Below, piece after piece: positions 41,813-51,483 of a stretch of 64,000 nt of DNA. Both the position numbers and the translations under genes were made by a program. Numbering within the stretch: the stretch's first letter is position 1; each line of letters starts with the position of its first letter. Under the pieces are notes generated by a model. That model made no database searches. It worked only from the letters and a program-made list of their open reading frames with translations, and was not told the DNA's origin. The DNA is taken from NCBI GenBank assembly GCA_030266245.1, contig JAJDHP010000002.1, positions 1 through 64,000 of the forward strand. Reading direction: 5' to 3'. Source of the stretch: Methanimicrococcus sp. OttesenSCG-928-J09 (GTDB taxonomy: Archaea > Halobacteriota > Methanosarcinia > Methanosarcinales > Methanosarcinaceae).

Positions 41813-42123
41813 AGATACGAGTTGCACCGGAAACGGAATTGGTGATGGATCCGTTGACATCGGTGATTTCTAAAGAAAAAAATATTGCTCCGAACCGCTC
41901 TATGATTGCGCTGATTAAAAAATTGGACGAAACCGAGCGTGCCGTTGACGGTTTAATGGATTCGCTCACCGCCGATAAACCGCTTCACAATTCTTGGCGC
42001 GGCCGCGAAAATGCGGCAATCGGTGCCGGGACTGTAACGAATTTCTTTTACGGCTTAATCGCGGGATTGATTATTTCAGGTATTTTTTTGCTATTGCTGG
42101 GCGTTCTTTACGGAGGAATCTGA
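41809..42123 (+). CDS. mtrB: Tetrahydromethanopterin S-methyltransferase subunit B
   Basis: Start near 41809 inside track ORF 41737..42123; MKIRVAPETELVMDPLTSVIS-like sequence and C-terminal TM. Confidence 0.9.
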   Translation: MKIRVAPETELVMDPLTSVISKEKNIAPNRSMIALIKKLDETERAVDGLMDSLTADKPLHNSWRGRENAAIGAGTVTNFFYGLIAGLIISGIFLLLLGVLYGGI

Positions 42124-42124
42124 T

Positions 42125-42943
42125 ATGACGGAAGATGGAAACGGCAGCAAAAACACAGCAGCATCTGCTTCTGTACCGGCAGCGGCAGGCTGGCCGATGT
42201 TAAAAGGCGAATATAAAACAGGCAATTCAAGCGCCTGTGTTGCGGTTGTTACTTGCGGTTCACACTTGGATGACGAAGCATTAATTCAGGCGGGCGCTGC
42301 GATTTCAGGATCTTGTAAGACGGAAAATCTCGGTATTGAAAAATTAGTGTCGCACATTATCGCAAACCCCAACATCCGCTTTTTGATTGTTGCCGGTGCC
42401 GAAGTGAAAGGACACATTACCGGCGAAGCGATTTTAATGCTTCATCAAAATGGTATTTCAAAGAACAGAATTGTCGGCGCAAAAGGCGCGATTCCGTACA
42501 TTGAAAACTTATCGGAAGAAGCTGTGAAACGCTTCATGGAACAGGTTGAATGTATCGACATGATTAATGACGAAGACATCGGCCGGATTTCTGAAAAGAT
42601 TAAAGAATGTACAGCCAATGATCCGGGTGCGTTTCCGGCAGCGCCGCTTCTGCAGGATGTTAAGGACAGTAGCGCACAGGGAAACAAAGAGGATGATTTT
42701 GATGAATCTGAATTCAGTTCGGGATCAGGCAATGCTGTTTCCGGCGGTGCTTCGGCAGCTGAAATTTCTTCTTTAACGATGATTACGCGCTTGAAAGCTG
42801 TGGATCAGAAGATGGCCGGAATCGGCGATTATCATAAATTCCAAGCGGGTTTCCAAGCCGGAAAAGTTGAAGGATTCGTTATCGGATTTGCTTTAATGAT
42901 TTTGGCGGCGGCATTGTTCAGCTTAATTATAAGATTGATGTAA
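42125..42943 (+). CDS. mtrA: Tetrahydromethanopterin S-methyltransferase subunit A (corrinoid subunit)
   Basis: GWPMLKGEYKTGNSSACVAVVTCGSHLDD; C-terminal TM. Confidence 0.95.
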   Translation: MTEDGNGSKNTAASASVPAAAGWPMLKGEYKTGNSSACVAVVTCGSHLDDEALIQAGAAISGSCKTENLGIEKLVSHIIANPNIRFLIVAGAEVKGHITGEAILMLHQNGISKNRIVGAKGAIPYIENLSEEAVKRFMEQVECIDMINDEDIGRISEKIKECTANDPGAFPAAPLLQDVKDSSAQGNKEDDFDESEFSSGSGNAVSGGASAAEISSLTMITRLKAVDQKMAGIGDYHKFQAGFQAGKVEGFVIGFALMILAAALFSLIIRLM

Positions 42944-42975
42944 TCGAAATTGATTAACATAACTACAGAAAACGG

Positions 42976-43215
42976 ATGAAATTAACAGGAGGCGACGGCG
43001 TGAGTAAAAAATCAGATGTTCAAAACAGAATGACTCAGTTGGATGAGTTGGTTGAAAGCATCAGCTATCGCGCTCAGTTGATTTCGCGTTCTCAAAAACC
43101 GGATTCGGGGCTTATGGAAACACGCCGTGTCGGATTTATTGCAGGATTTTTAACGGCGGTTGTTTTCGTTTTGATTATTCCGCTGATTGTGTGGGGACTG
43201 ATCAGTGTTTTTTAA
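42976..43215 (+). CDS. mtrF: Tetrahydromethanopterin S-methyltransferase subunit F
   Basis: Operon position; single TM; start may be the internal GTG. Confidence 0.88.
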   Translation: MKLTGGDGVSKKSDVQNRMTQLDELVESISYRAQLISRSQKPDSGLMETRRVGFIAGFLTAVVFVLIIPLIVWGLISVF

Positions 43216-43314
43216 GGAAAAGTAAGGGATAAATTCAAAAGAAAGAAAAAATTCGGAAGAAAGAAAAAGACGGCAAGGAAAATAAGGATAGAAAAAGGAA
43301 AAGCGGGGATTTTC

Positions 43315-43551
43315 ATGCAGGAAGAAATAAAAATTGAGTTCCAAAACAACAACGGTGACGATGAAACGATTTTGGAATATGAAGAAATCACACAGCGATT
43401 GGATCGGATGGATGAAAAGATTGAGTTCGTTCGGGCTGAAGTTGCACAGCGGACGGGACGAAAAATTGGCAGGGATGTCGGCATTCTTTACGGTGTTCTT
43501 GCGGCTCTCATTTTAGCGTCGCTGTATTTCATTTTAACAATCCTTTCATAA
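43315..43551 (+). CDS. mtrG: Tetrahydromethanopterin S-methyltransferase subunit G
   Basis: RTGRKIGRDVGILYGVLAALIL. Confidence 0.9.
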   Translation: MQEEIKIEFQNNNGDDETILEYEEITQRLDRMDEKIEFVRAEVAQRTGRKIGRDVGILYGVLAALILASLYFILTILS

Positions 43552-43614
43552 TAAATTATTCAAATTATTATTAATCAGATTATCATTATTTCATAAAGGT
43601 TTGGAGTTTTATTT

Positions 43615-44565
43615 ATGTTTAAATTTGAAAAGAAACAGGAAATTTACGAGATCGGCGGTGTTCGTTTCGGTGGTCAGCCGGGAGAAGTTCCGACGGTCAT
43701 TATCGGAACGATGTTTTACAATCGTCATAAAATTGTGACGGACGCTGACAAGGGTATTTTTGACAAGGCAGCGGCTGAAAAATTATGGAACGATCAGCTC
43801 GACATTTGTGATCAAACGGGTGTTGCCTGCGCGAATCAGTTGGTCGGCGAAACGCCTGAAGCGATTAAAAGTTATATCGACTGGTTTGTTGAAATCGATG
43901 ACAAAACACCGTTTTTAATGGATTCTTCTGACAGTGAAGTGCGTGCGTTCGCCGCGACTTACGCGACAGAAATCGGCGTTGAAGAACGCGCAATTTACAA
44001 TTCCGTGAATGCAAGTATTGAGGAAAATGAAATTAAAGCGCTGACGGAAAGCAAAATTAACGCGTCTATTGTTCTTGCTTTTAACGCGGTGAATCCGACG
44101 GTTTTGGGCAAAATTGAAATTTTAGAAAAAGGCGGAACCGGTCTTTCCGGCGGTCTTTTGGAAATTTCAAAACTGTGCGGTATTGAAAAGCCGCTGATTG
44201 ATGTGGCTGCCGTTCCGCTTGGATCAGGTGCGGGCGCTTCTATGCGCGGCATTACGGCGATTAAAGGTCATCTCGGCTATCCCGTCGGCGGCGGTTTCCA
44301 CAACACAGCTTCTGCCTGGGACTGGATGCGCGAATTTAAGAAGACGCAGGAAAACCCGAAGGAATATTATTTGCCGGCAGATATCGGAACGAATTTGGTC
44401 GCGCAGGCGATGGGCGCAAATTTCTTGCTTTACGGTCCGATCGAGAACGCAAAATACGTGGCGTCATCCGCTGCGATGGTGGATATTATGCTGGAAGAAA
44501 ATGCCAAGGAATTGGGTATTGAACTTTCAAATGAAGAAAATCTGCCGATTGGAAAATTGATTTGA
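43615..44565 (+). CDS. mtrH: Tetrahydromethanopterin S-methyltransferase subunit H
   Basis: MFKFEKKQEIYEIGGVRFGGQPGEVPTVIIGTMFYNRHKIV. Confidence 0.95.
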   Translation: MFKFEKKQEIYEIGGVRFGGQPGEVPTVIIGTMFYNRHKIVTDADKGIFDKAAAEKLWNDQLDICDQTGVACANQLVGETPEAIKSYIDWFVEIDDKTPFLMDSSDSEVRAFAATYATEIGVEERAIYNSVNASIEENEIKALTESKINASIVLAFNAVNPTVLGKIEILEKGGTGLSGGLLEISKLCGIEKPLIDVAAVPLGSGAGASMRGITAIKGHLGYPVGGGFHNTASAWDWMREFKKTQENPKEYYLPADIGTNLVAQAMGANFLLYGPIENAKYVASSAAMVDIMLEENAKELGIELSNEENLPIGKLI

Positions 44566-44694
44566 TTTTTAAAAATCAAAAACGGAAAAACGATTGTTTC
44601 TTTTCTTTTTTCATTTTTTTCAAAAACGCAGGATTATTTTTTGATTTTTTTTCTCTAAAAATGCTGAGTGAATTTTTGAATTATTTTTAAAAAT

Positions 44695-44945
44695 TTGTGT
44701 AGCTCGCGCGTGCGGCGGTGCTGTTCAGATAGATTGGCGGATTGTAATTACAGCGGCGGAGCCGCTAAAAATCGCGTCAGCGATTTTTCAGTAAACACCT
44801 CCCTCCCACTGCAAACTAAAACCGGATTCCAAATGGTAACGGTAATCTGACTCCAAGCGGCAAACTAAAACCTGATTCCAAACGATTGCGTCCGGCGCCT
44901 GCCTCCGGCGGCGCAGCCGTCAAAAATTGCGAAGCGATTTTTAAA
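44695..44945 (-). repeat. Family A, copy 5
   Basis: ATTACAGCGGCGGAGCCGCTAAAAATCGCGTCAGCGATTTTT...CACCTCCCTCCCACTGCAAACTAAAACCGG. Confidence 0.85.
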
Positions 44946-45153
44946 CAAACCTTTTTCTTTTTGAAAAACTATTATCATTATGTCAAATTAAATTTTGAAA
45001 AAATAATTTTTGTTTTTAATTCAATTTGACGAAACCTGAGTTTTGAAGACGGGTTAAGAATGCTTATATAAAAATAATCAATATTAAATTATGGGGTTAT
45101 ATAATTTAAAAAAACTAAAAAATAAATTCAATTCATGAAAAGAAGGTAAAATT

Positions 45154-46083
45154 ATGGCTGATACACTCCCTGAGACGGCAAAAACAGATACCGTTCGCGA
45201 CGCATCAAAATCAACATCGAAACCGGTGATTCCGTCAGAAACTAAGACAGAAACGGCCGTGAAAACGCCCGCTGCAACAGCAAAACCTGCTGCAAGACCG
45301 GCACCAAAAACACCAGCGGCAAAGCCGGCAGCAGCAAAGACCCCGGCTGCAAAATCAACGGCAGCTGCAAAAACAACAACACGAACAACTGCGGCTCGTA
45401 CAACAACAGCAGCGAAAAAACCGGCAGCAACTGCCGCGAAAACACCCGCTGCAAAGACAACGGCTGCCAAGAAACCGGCACCGGCAAGAGCAACTGCAGC
45501 CGCAAAACCGACAGCAACTAAAACAGCCGCAGCAACGAAAGCACCTGCTTCTAAAACAGCAACGGCAACTAAAACAGCAGCTGCAAAGAAGCCGACAACC
45601 GCTTCAAAAACAACAGCAACCAAGACGACTGCCGCTAAGAAAGCACCGGCAGCAAAATCTGCGCCTGCTTCAAAAACAACTGCAGCTCCGAAGTCAACAG
45701 CTTCCAAAACAGCAGCACCAAAAACTGCAGCGTCTAAATCTTCGTCTGCTTCAAAATCAAAAACAACCCGCTCTATTCCGGTAAATGCCGAGGAAGAATG
45801 GGAAGAAATTGATATTGACATTGATCTCGATGAAATCAATGAGATTCTTGGTGAAAAAATCAGCAGCGGGAAGAAAGTCTTAAAGGAAAAAGAAGCCCAT
45901 TACGCCGATCTTCTTAAAGCTTACAGAGCCGGAAAGGAAGAAAAGAAAAACGGCAAGAAGGGTAAGAAAAAGTCCAAGGACAAAACAAAATCCAAATTAA
46001 CAAAAGATGAAAAATATGTCGCTTACGGCGTTATTGCCGCTTTGATGGCATTCATCACATATCACGTCTTACACCGCAAATAA
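45154..46083 (+). CDS. Histone-H1-like Ala/Lys/Thr/Pro repeat protein with acidic linker and C-terminal TM anchor
   Basis: About 200 residues of PAAK/KTTAAK repeats, then AEEEWEEIDIDIDLDEINEIL, a Lys-rich segment, and C-terminal YVAYGVIAALMAFITYHVLHRK; no signal peptide. Confidence 0.75.
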   Translation: MADTLPETAKTDTVRDASKSTSKPVIPSETKTETAVKTPAATAKPAARPAPKTPAAKPAAAKTPAAKSTAAAKTTTRTTAARTTTAAKKPAATAAKTPAAKTTAAKKPAPARATAAAKPTATKTAAATKAPASKTATATKTAAAKKPTTASKTTATKTTAAKKAPAAKSAPASKTTAAPKSTASKTAAPKTAASKSSSASKSKTTRSIPVNAEEEWEEIDIDIDLDEINEILGEKISSGKKVLKEKEAHYADLLKAYRAGKEEKKNGKKGKKKSKDKTKSKLTKDEKYVAYGVIAALMAFITYHVLHRK

Positions 46084-46437
46084 TTTTGTTCATGGCTCTT
46101 TGAGTCATGATTTTTTTCTTTTTTTGTTTGATTCTTTATTTTTCGATTTGATTGTTATCAATTCATTCTGTTTTTTTGGTTTCGATTCATTCTGTTTTTT
46201 TGGTTTCGATTCATATTAAAGTACGATTTTGTTAATTTCCAAAAAATAATGGAATTTAACTTTGAAAAAAAAGAAAAATGGATGTTTGTTTTTTCTAAAA
46301 TAGGAAGTTCAAACAACCACCTCCAATTACGATTTTCTCGAGCGCAGCGAGGAAATGAGTAATTGGAGATTCGTACCCATTATTCAATGAAACTCAAAAA
46401 CCGTCATATAAAAAAAGTAAAAAACATTTATATTTCA

Positions 46438-46914
46438 TTACTTTTGAGCTTTCAACTCTTCCAAAACTGCATCAACATGACCTTTGACACGAACATTATT
46501 CCAAACTTTTACAATCTTTCCTTCAGGATCGATTAAAAATGTTGTTCGGACTGTTCCCATATTTTCTTTGCCCATGAACTTTTTCAATTGCCAGACATCG
46601 TATTTTTTGATAACTTCAAGTTCAGGATCAGCCAAAAGCGTGATTGAAAGCGCCGCCTTTTCAATGAATTTTTGATGAGAAGAAACGCTGTCTTTACTGA
46701 CGCCAAAAATCACGGCGCCGTTTTTTTCAAATTCTTCTTTGGCGGCAGTAAAGTCAACCGCCTCTTGTTTACAGCCGGCGGTTCCATCTTTTGGATAAAA
46801 ATAGAGAACGACGTATTGTCCTTTGAAATTTTTCAGACAAACAGATTCAGAATTTTGATTCGGCAAACAAAAATCCGGCGCGTAAGCACCGGCTTGAAGA
46901 GAGGATGACGGCAT
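46438..46914 (-). CDS. bcp: Thioredoxin-dependent peroxiredoxin, Bcp/PrxQ family
   Basis: YFYPKDGTAGCKQEAVDF; start chosen at MPSSSLQAGAYAPDF. Confidence 0.9.
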   Translation of the reverse strand: MPSSSLQAGAYAPDFCLPNQNSESVCLKNFKGQYVVLYFYPKDGTAGCKQEAVDFTAAKEEFEKNGAVIFGVSKDSVSSHQKFIEKAALSITLLADPELEVIKKYDVWQLKKFMGKENMGTVRTTFLIDPEGKIVKVWNNVRVKGHVDAVLEELKAQK

Positions 46915-47010
46915 TTTTAATCTCCTGTAAAATAAATCAACAATTTTATGTAATGAAATAAAAGAGCTGATACCATTAATTTTTTGTGCAAAATTTACTT
47001 TCAATATTTA

Positions 47011-47285
47011 CGGCTGCGCCTCCATAGACCAGCGCCGGCCACAGCCGTTTTATCAGGTTACTGTTACCGGTTGGAGTCAGGTTTCAGTTTTGCAGTGGGA
47101 GGGAAGTTTCAGTTTCCGTTTTGGAGTCAGATTCCAGTTTTGCAGTGGGAGGGAGGTGTTTATTGAAAAATCGCTTACGCGATTTTTAGCGGCTCCGCCG
47201 CCTATACTACTAAAATAATCAGCAAACTGCTTACACTTGCCTGTATTGCCGCCACACGCGCACGCGCGAGCCGCACAAACCTTTC
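47011..47285 (+). repeat. Family A, copy 6
   Basis: Two GGAGTCAG...TTTTGCAGTGGGAGGGA units, then AAAAATCGCTTACGCGATTTTTAGCGGCTCCGCCGC. Confidence 0.85.
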
Positions 47286-47604
47286 AAAATTGATGAAAAC
47301 ATACCCCTGATTTTTCCTGAAATGAAATCGAAAAAAGTTGCAAATAAAAAAATGTTTTGAAATATTACCATGACGATAAATTAAACATTTCAATCGAATA
47401 AATAGTGTTAAATATGTTCAATGAAAATATGATTTTATCATATCCATAAAAACCGACTCGTTTTTGAAACGGTTTCGGGAAATTATTACGGGCGATAAAG
47501 TAAGCACTTTTTACGAATTATAACATAATTTTGAAAGTAATATAATAATTCATAAATATGCCGATTCCGTAATAACCTGTATTAACTTGTGTGGTGAAAA
47601 TATT

Positions 47605-48048
47605 ATGATTGACGACAAAAAAGTTTCGGAAAAAGAGCTGATGAGAATCGGTGTCTCACTGCCCGATAATCTTTTGACAAAATTTGACAATATCATCGAA
47701 GAAAGAGGATATTCTTCACGCTCCGAAGGCATCCGTGACGCAATCCGCAGTTATATCAACCATTACGAATGGATGAACGACATCAAAGGACGCCGTATCG
47801 GAACGATTTCATTGGTTTACGATCACACCAAACGCGGTCTTTCCAACATGATGGCCGAAATTCAGCACGAACATTCCGACATCATCAAAACGTCTATTCA
47901 CATTCATTTGGATCATGACAACTGTTTGGAAGTTGTCGTTTTAGACGGCGACGGACGCGATATCAAGGCGCTTGCCGAAAAAATCATTTCACTTAACGGC
48001 GTTAAATTTTCAAAATTAACAACCGTTCCGTCCACCGAAAAACTCTGA
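47605..48048 (+). CDS. nikR: Nickel-responsive transcriptional regulator NikR
   Basis: Ribbon-helix-helix N-terminus; H...HxH nickel-site pattern ([30 protein letters not shown]). Confidence 0.9.
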   Translation: MIDDKKVSEKELMRIGVSLPDNLLTKFDNIIEERGYSSRSEGIRDAIRSYINHYEWMNDIKGRRIGTISLVYDHTKRGLSNMMAEIQHEHSDIIKTSIHIHLDHDNCLEVVVLDGDGRDIKALAEKIISLNGVKFSKLTTVPSTEKL

Positions 48049-48167
48049 AATGACGAAAATGTTTTGATCAGGCGGCTGAAACAATCAAGCCGTCCTTTTT
48101 TCTTTTATTTCACTTGAATTATATCTTTAATTTCTATCCTGACTCATGTCTTTGGAAAATACAAAAT

Positions 48168-48494
48168 ATGACTGAAAAGAAACCATCCGATTTTGATAAA
48201 TTCCAAGATGTCTACACGATTGTTGCAAACATTCCGCCCGGAAAAGTCATAACATATGGCAGGATTTCGATGATGGTCGGCAATTTGACAGCAAGGCGTG
48301 TCGGCTACGCAATGCGGATGGCGCCTCCGGGACTTCCGGCTCACAGAGTTGTCAACAGCACCGGCAAACTATCACCCGAATATGTATTCGGCGGCGAAGA
48401 CGCTCAAAGAGCAATTCTTAAAAAGGAGGGCGTCGTGTTTACGGCAGCAGGAAACATTGATATGAAAAAAAGTTTGTGGGAAATGAACGAATAA
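48168..48494 (+). CDS. Alkyltransferase-like (ATL) protein, MGMT homologue lacking the active-site Cys
   Basis: IPPGKVITYGRIS and PAHRVVN in place of PCHRVV. Confidence 0.85.
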   Translation: MTEKKPSDFDKFQDVYTIVANIPPGKVITYGRISMMVGNLTARRVGYAMRMAPPGLPAHRVVNSTGKLSPEYVFGGEDAQRAILKKEGVVFTAAGNIDMKKSLWEMNE

Positions 48495-48522
48495 TTAATA
48501 TCGAAGCAAAGGATGAAAATAA

Positions 48523-49089
48523 ATGACGGGGAAAGCAGCAGATATTCAAACACAACAGCAGCCTTCTCTTATTCAGACATCTGACAGTTTATTCAAAACT
48601 TCATTTATTTCAGTCGCTTTGGGCGGTTTTTTCGGCGCTTTGACAAGAGCAGCCTTGTTTTTCGCGTTCAGTGATTGGATCAGTTTGATTCTTGTAAACA
48701 TTCTCGGCAGTTTTTTAATCGGATTAATTATGTTTTTACCGCAAACCGACACTGAAAATCAAAAAAATAGAAACGGAAATCTGAACAAAAATAAAAGCAG
48801 AAATCAAAATAAAAACAAAATTAATTTCAGATTATTTTTCGGAACCGGATTTTTTGGCGCGTTTACGACGTTTTCGTTCTTCATTTTGCTGCCGTTTTTA
48901 ACAGCGGCTCCTGCCGAAGATTTGATTTCTTTTATTTCGCTTGAAATGAATGTCGAATTTGTTGCTTTGTTTTTCGCGTTCGCGCTGATTTTAACGATTA
49001 TCGGAATTGCAGCTGTATTTCTCGGAAAAAAAGCGGCCGAGTTTTTTATTGAAATCAAAACCAAAAAACAAGGAGAAGATCGAAAATGA
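48523..49089 (+). CDS. crcB: Fluoride exporter CrcB/FluC family, subunit 1
   Basis: GGFFGALTRAALFF, NILGSFLIG, GFFGAFTTFSFF. Confidence 0.9.
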   Translation: MTGKAADIQTQQQPSLIQTSDSLFKTSFISVALGGFFGALTRAALFFAFSDWISLILVNILGSFLIGLIMFLPQTDTENQKNRNGNLNKNKSRNQNKNKINFRLFFGTGFFGAFTTFSFFILLPFLTAAPAEDLISFISLEMNVEFVALFFAFALILTIIGIAAVFLGKKAAEFFIEIKTKKQGEDRK

Positions 49090-49499
49090 CGGCCGCTGTT
49101 TTTTTGATCAGCCTTCTTCTTGCCGGAATCGGCGGAGCAATCGGCGCTGTTTTAAGATTCATATCAGTTGAATTCTTCAAAAAATACACAGTATTCCCGG
49201 CAGGTGTTCTTTTTGTAAATGTGATCGGTACCGCACTTCTCACAATTGTGACGCTGCTGCTGACAAACAGCTTGGCAATGCTGCCGGAAATCTTTGGAAA
49301 CAATGCTGAAGGAATTGCATTCTTCTTCAATACAGGTCTCTTAGGTGCGTTTACAACATTTTCAGCTTATTTATATGATAACTTCTCGCTGATTTCAGAA
49401 AAGAAATACAGTGCCGCTGTTTTGAATATTTTGCTTAATGTCTGCATTTGTTTTGCCGTTGTTTTGGCAATTCTTTTTGCAGCGTCCTGTTTTTCGTAA
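49086..49499 (+). CDS. crcB: Fluoride exporter CrcB/FluC family, subunit 2
   Basis: GGAIGAVLRF, NTGLLGAFTTFSAYLYD; ATGA overlap with preceding gene. Confidence 0.92.
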   Translation: MTAAVFLISLLLAGIGGAIGAVLRFISVEFFKKYTVFPAGVLFVNVIGTALLTIVTLLLTNSLAMLPEIFGNNAEGIAFFFNTGLLGAFTTFSAYLYDNFSLISEKKYSAAVLNILLNVCICFAVVLAILFAASCFS

Positions 49500-49577
49500 T
49501 TTATATTTTTTTGAAAAACTTTTGATTTGAAAAAGACCTTACGGTAAGCGAAATCAAATTTATAAAAAAGTTTGAAG

Positions 49578-49651
49578 CGGGCCCGAAGGGATTTGAACCC
49601 CCGACCTACGGATTAAGAGTCCGCCGCTCTGCCTGACTAAGCCACGGGCCC
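49578..49651 (-). tRNA. tRNA-Lys (anticodon CTT)
   Basis: Reverse complement GGGCCCGTGGCTTAGTCAGGCAGAGCGGCGGACTCTTAATCCGTAGGTCGGGGGTTCAAATCCCTTCGGGCCCG folds as cloverleaf. Confidence 0.95.
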
Positions 49652-49756
49652 ACGCTGTCAAATGGAATTAAACTCATTTCGAGAGCGGCAATCACAATTA
49701 AAGACACCGTCTAAAAATGAATACTCTAAATCCGTCTGACCTTATATAAAAGTTTC

Positions 49757-49821
49757 GCAGCAGCCGGCTTTGTGTATAAAGTCTAAGTTGTGTAAAAAGT
49801 CGGAAGTTTGTGTATAAAGTC
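49757..49821 (+). repeat. Left iteron block: three TTGTGTAWAAAGTC units preceded by CGCAGCAGCCGGC
   Basis: Units at 49769-49783, 49788-49801, 49807-49821. Confidence 0.8.
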
Positions 49822-49897
49822 AATTAAAAGTAAAATAACAGAAACAAAAATAAAAAAAGATTGAATAATAGATATGGATTGTTTATATAAATAAAAT

Positions 49898-50353
49898 TTA
49901 TTCATCAGAATCCATATTTATTGAATTTTCTTTCTCTTTTTCAAACCAATTAATTATATTCATGGCGGGTAAAATAATTTCTCCATAATTACTTATAGAG
50001 GTAATTGATGATACCACCGTTCGTAAATACGGGAACAAAATTGTAATTGCATTAACATTTGTGTACATTTCTAAATCTTTTGTTGATTCGGCGGTGAAAT
50101 AGCCATCAATACACACATTTAAATTAAGAGCTACCTGCTCTTTATGATTAATTCCTTTAATTTGAACGGCTAAACTTGCCAAAAAATCATTTTCAGTTAA
50201 TGTTCTAATTCCTTTTGAGAAATTTACATCTAATGCTATTTCTGCATCTTTTTCATCTTCAAAAGTTTGAGGGGGTATTACCTCAAACTCTATTTTTTTC
50301 ACTCCATGTGAGCGAAAAAGCAGTGAAGTTGAAACAATATTTTTGGAATTCAT
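49898..50353 (-). CDS. SecB-like chaperone (putative TAC-type)
   Basis: LNVCIDGYFTAES...NAITILFPYLRTVVSSITSISNYGEIILPAMNI, compare SecB FPYxRxxVSxLxxxxGxPPxxLxPxNF. Confidence 0.7.
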   Translation of the reverse strand: MNSKNIVSTSLLFRSHGVKKIEFEVIPPQTFEDEKDAEIALDVNFSKGIRTLTENDFLASLAVQIKGINHKEQVALNLNVCIDGYFTAESTKDLEMYTNVNAITILFPYLRTVVSSITSISNYGEIILPAMNIINWFEKEKENSINMDSDE

Positions 50354-50676
50354 GATACCATTCCATTAATGTTATTTTCAACTGCCATATTATAATGAAA
50401 ATCACTAACCTTTGTGTAAGTATCTTTTATCTTAAAGGATAAGTTAAGTTCATTTTGGTCTTTTTCAACATAGGCTTTCGATGATATTGTGAAATAATAC
50501 TTACCTACTATCGTTTCTCTTTCATCGTAAAGTTCAGATAGTAAATACTCTGCTCGATTCATATACATTGAGCCACGTGGTGCAGTGCTGTTTCCATATT
50601 TCTCTAGCAATGCTTCAACTTCTTCGGGATTCATTCCTTCAAGAAATTCTTCCACCTTTTTGATGATGTCAGTCAT
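50350..50676 (-). CDS. Small protein between ART-like and SecB-like genes, putative chaperone-dependent antitoxin
   Basis: Start chosen at MTDIIKKVEEFLEGMNPEEVEALLEKYGN; ATGA coupling to the SecB-like gene. Confidence 0.55.
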   Translation of the reverse strand: MTDIIKKVEEFLEGMNPEEVEALLEKYGNSTAPRGSMYMNRAEYLLSELYDERETIVGKYYFTISSKAYVEKDQNELNLSFKIKDTYTKVSDFHYNMAVENNINGMVS

Positions 50677-50693
50677 CCTAAACACCTTCCGAT

Positions 50694-51383
50694 TTATTTT
50701 TCTCTTGTAACTATTCTCAAATAGTCGTCTATATGTTCTTTCGTAATCTCGCATTTGCATCTATTGACTATAAATTTTTCATTTTTTATGCAGTATATCT
50801 TATTTGGTATGTTATGTTGTGGTAAAATACTATCTTTTTTTATCCTATATACATTTAAAGTTAATGTTACCATATCATAAATATCTTTAAGACCTAATTC
50901 TTCAAACAAAATGTTGTATATTGTTGTATCGCTTATATCAACATTTTTTGTGCTCCTATAAAATAACCGATATATTGTTTCAAATATTTTTTTGTTTTTT
51001 ACATTATCCATATCAAGATAATTCACAGATTCAAATTCTGATATAATGACTGCATGTTTATCATTAAAACACTCAATTAAATCATCTAATTCTCTACTAT
51101 TTAGATTATGTCCTCTTGATTTTTTTCGAATTGCATCTTTTACAATTTCTGGTTGGTGTTCTCGACCCCATCTCCATTTTATAGCCAAATATTCGCAATC
51201 GTAAAAATAAACTCCATTACCTAAATATAAAGTATCATCGTCTTGTGATGGAAGAAATCCGCCTTTTATAATCGGTTTCGTATTTTCACAAGCCGTTCCA
51301 TGAAATAAAATAAAATTCTGTCCTGTATTTAATGAAAACTCTCTTAAATAAGGTTGGTAAAAATCTTTTATTTCAACGGACAT
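50694..51383 (-). CDS. PARP-like ADP-ribosyltransferase-fold protein, putative toxin
   Basis: ILFHGTACENTKPIIKGGFLPSQDDDTLYLGNGVYFYDCEYLAIKW resembles the HGT...GxGVYF ART/PARP core. Confidence 0.6.
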   Translation of the reverse strand: MSVEIKDFYQPYLREFSLNTGQNFILFHGTACENTKPIIKGGFLPSQDDDTLYLGNGVYFYDCEYLAIKWRWGREHQPEIVKDAIRKKSRGHNLNSRELDDLIECFNDKHAVIISEFESVNYLDMDNVKNKKIFETIYRLFYRSTKNVDISDTTIYNILFEELGLKDIYDMVTLTLNVYRIKKDSILPQHNIPNKIYCIKNEKFIVNRCKCEITKEHIDDYLRIVTREK

Positions 51384-51483
51384 GCCTATAACATTTAAAT
51401 CTAGTATTATATATTTAACGGATGAAATTAAAAGTATTCGTAAACTTCAATCTAATTTAGTGTTATATAAATCATATTTTTAT

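Noticed and set aside
45084-45839. Minus-strand Ala/Val-rich ORF opposite the H1-like gene, and similar 19842..20102 opposite the ferritin tail
   Set aside because: Low-complexity complement of PAAK repeat codons, not independent genes.
48050-48530. Possible fluoride riboswitch upstream of the crcB pair
   Set aside because: I could not identify the fluoride riboswitch consensus; only about 28 nt separate the ATL gene from crcB.
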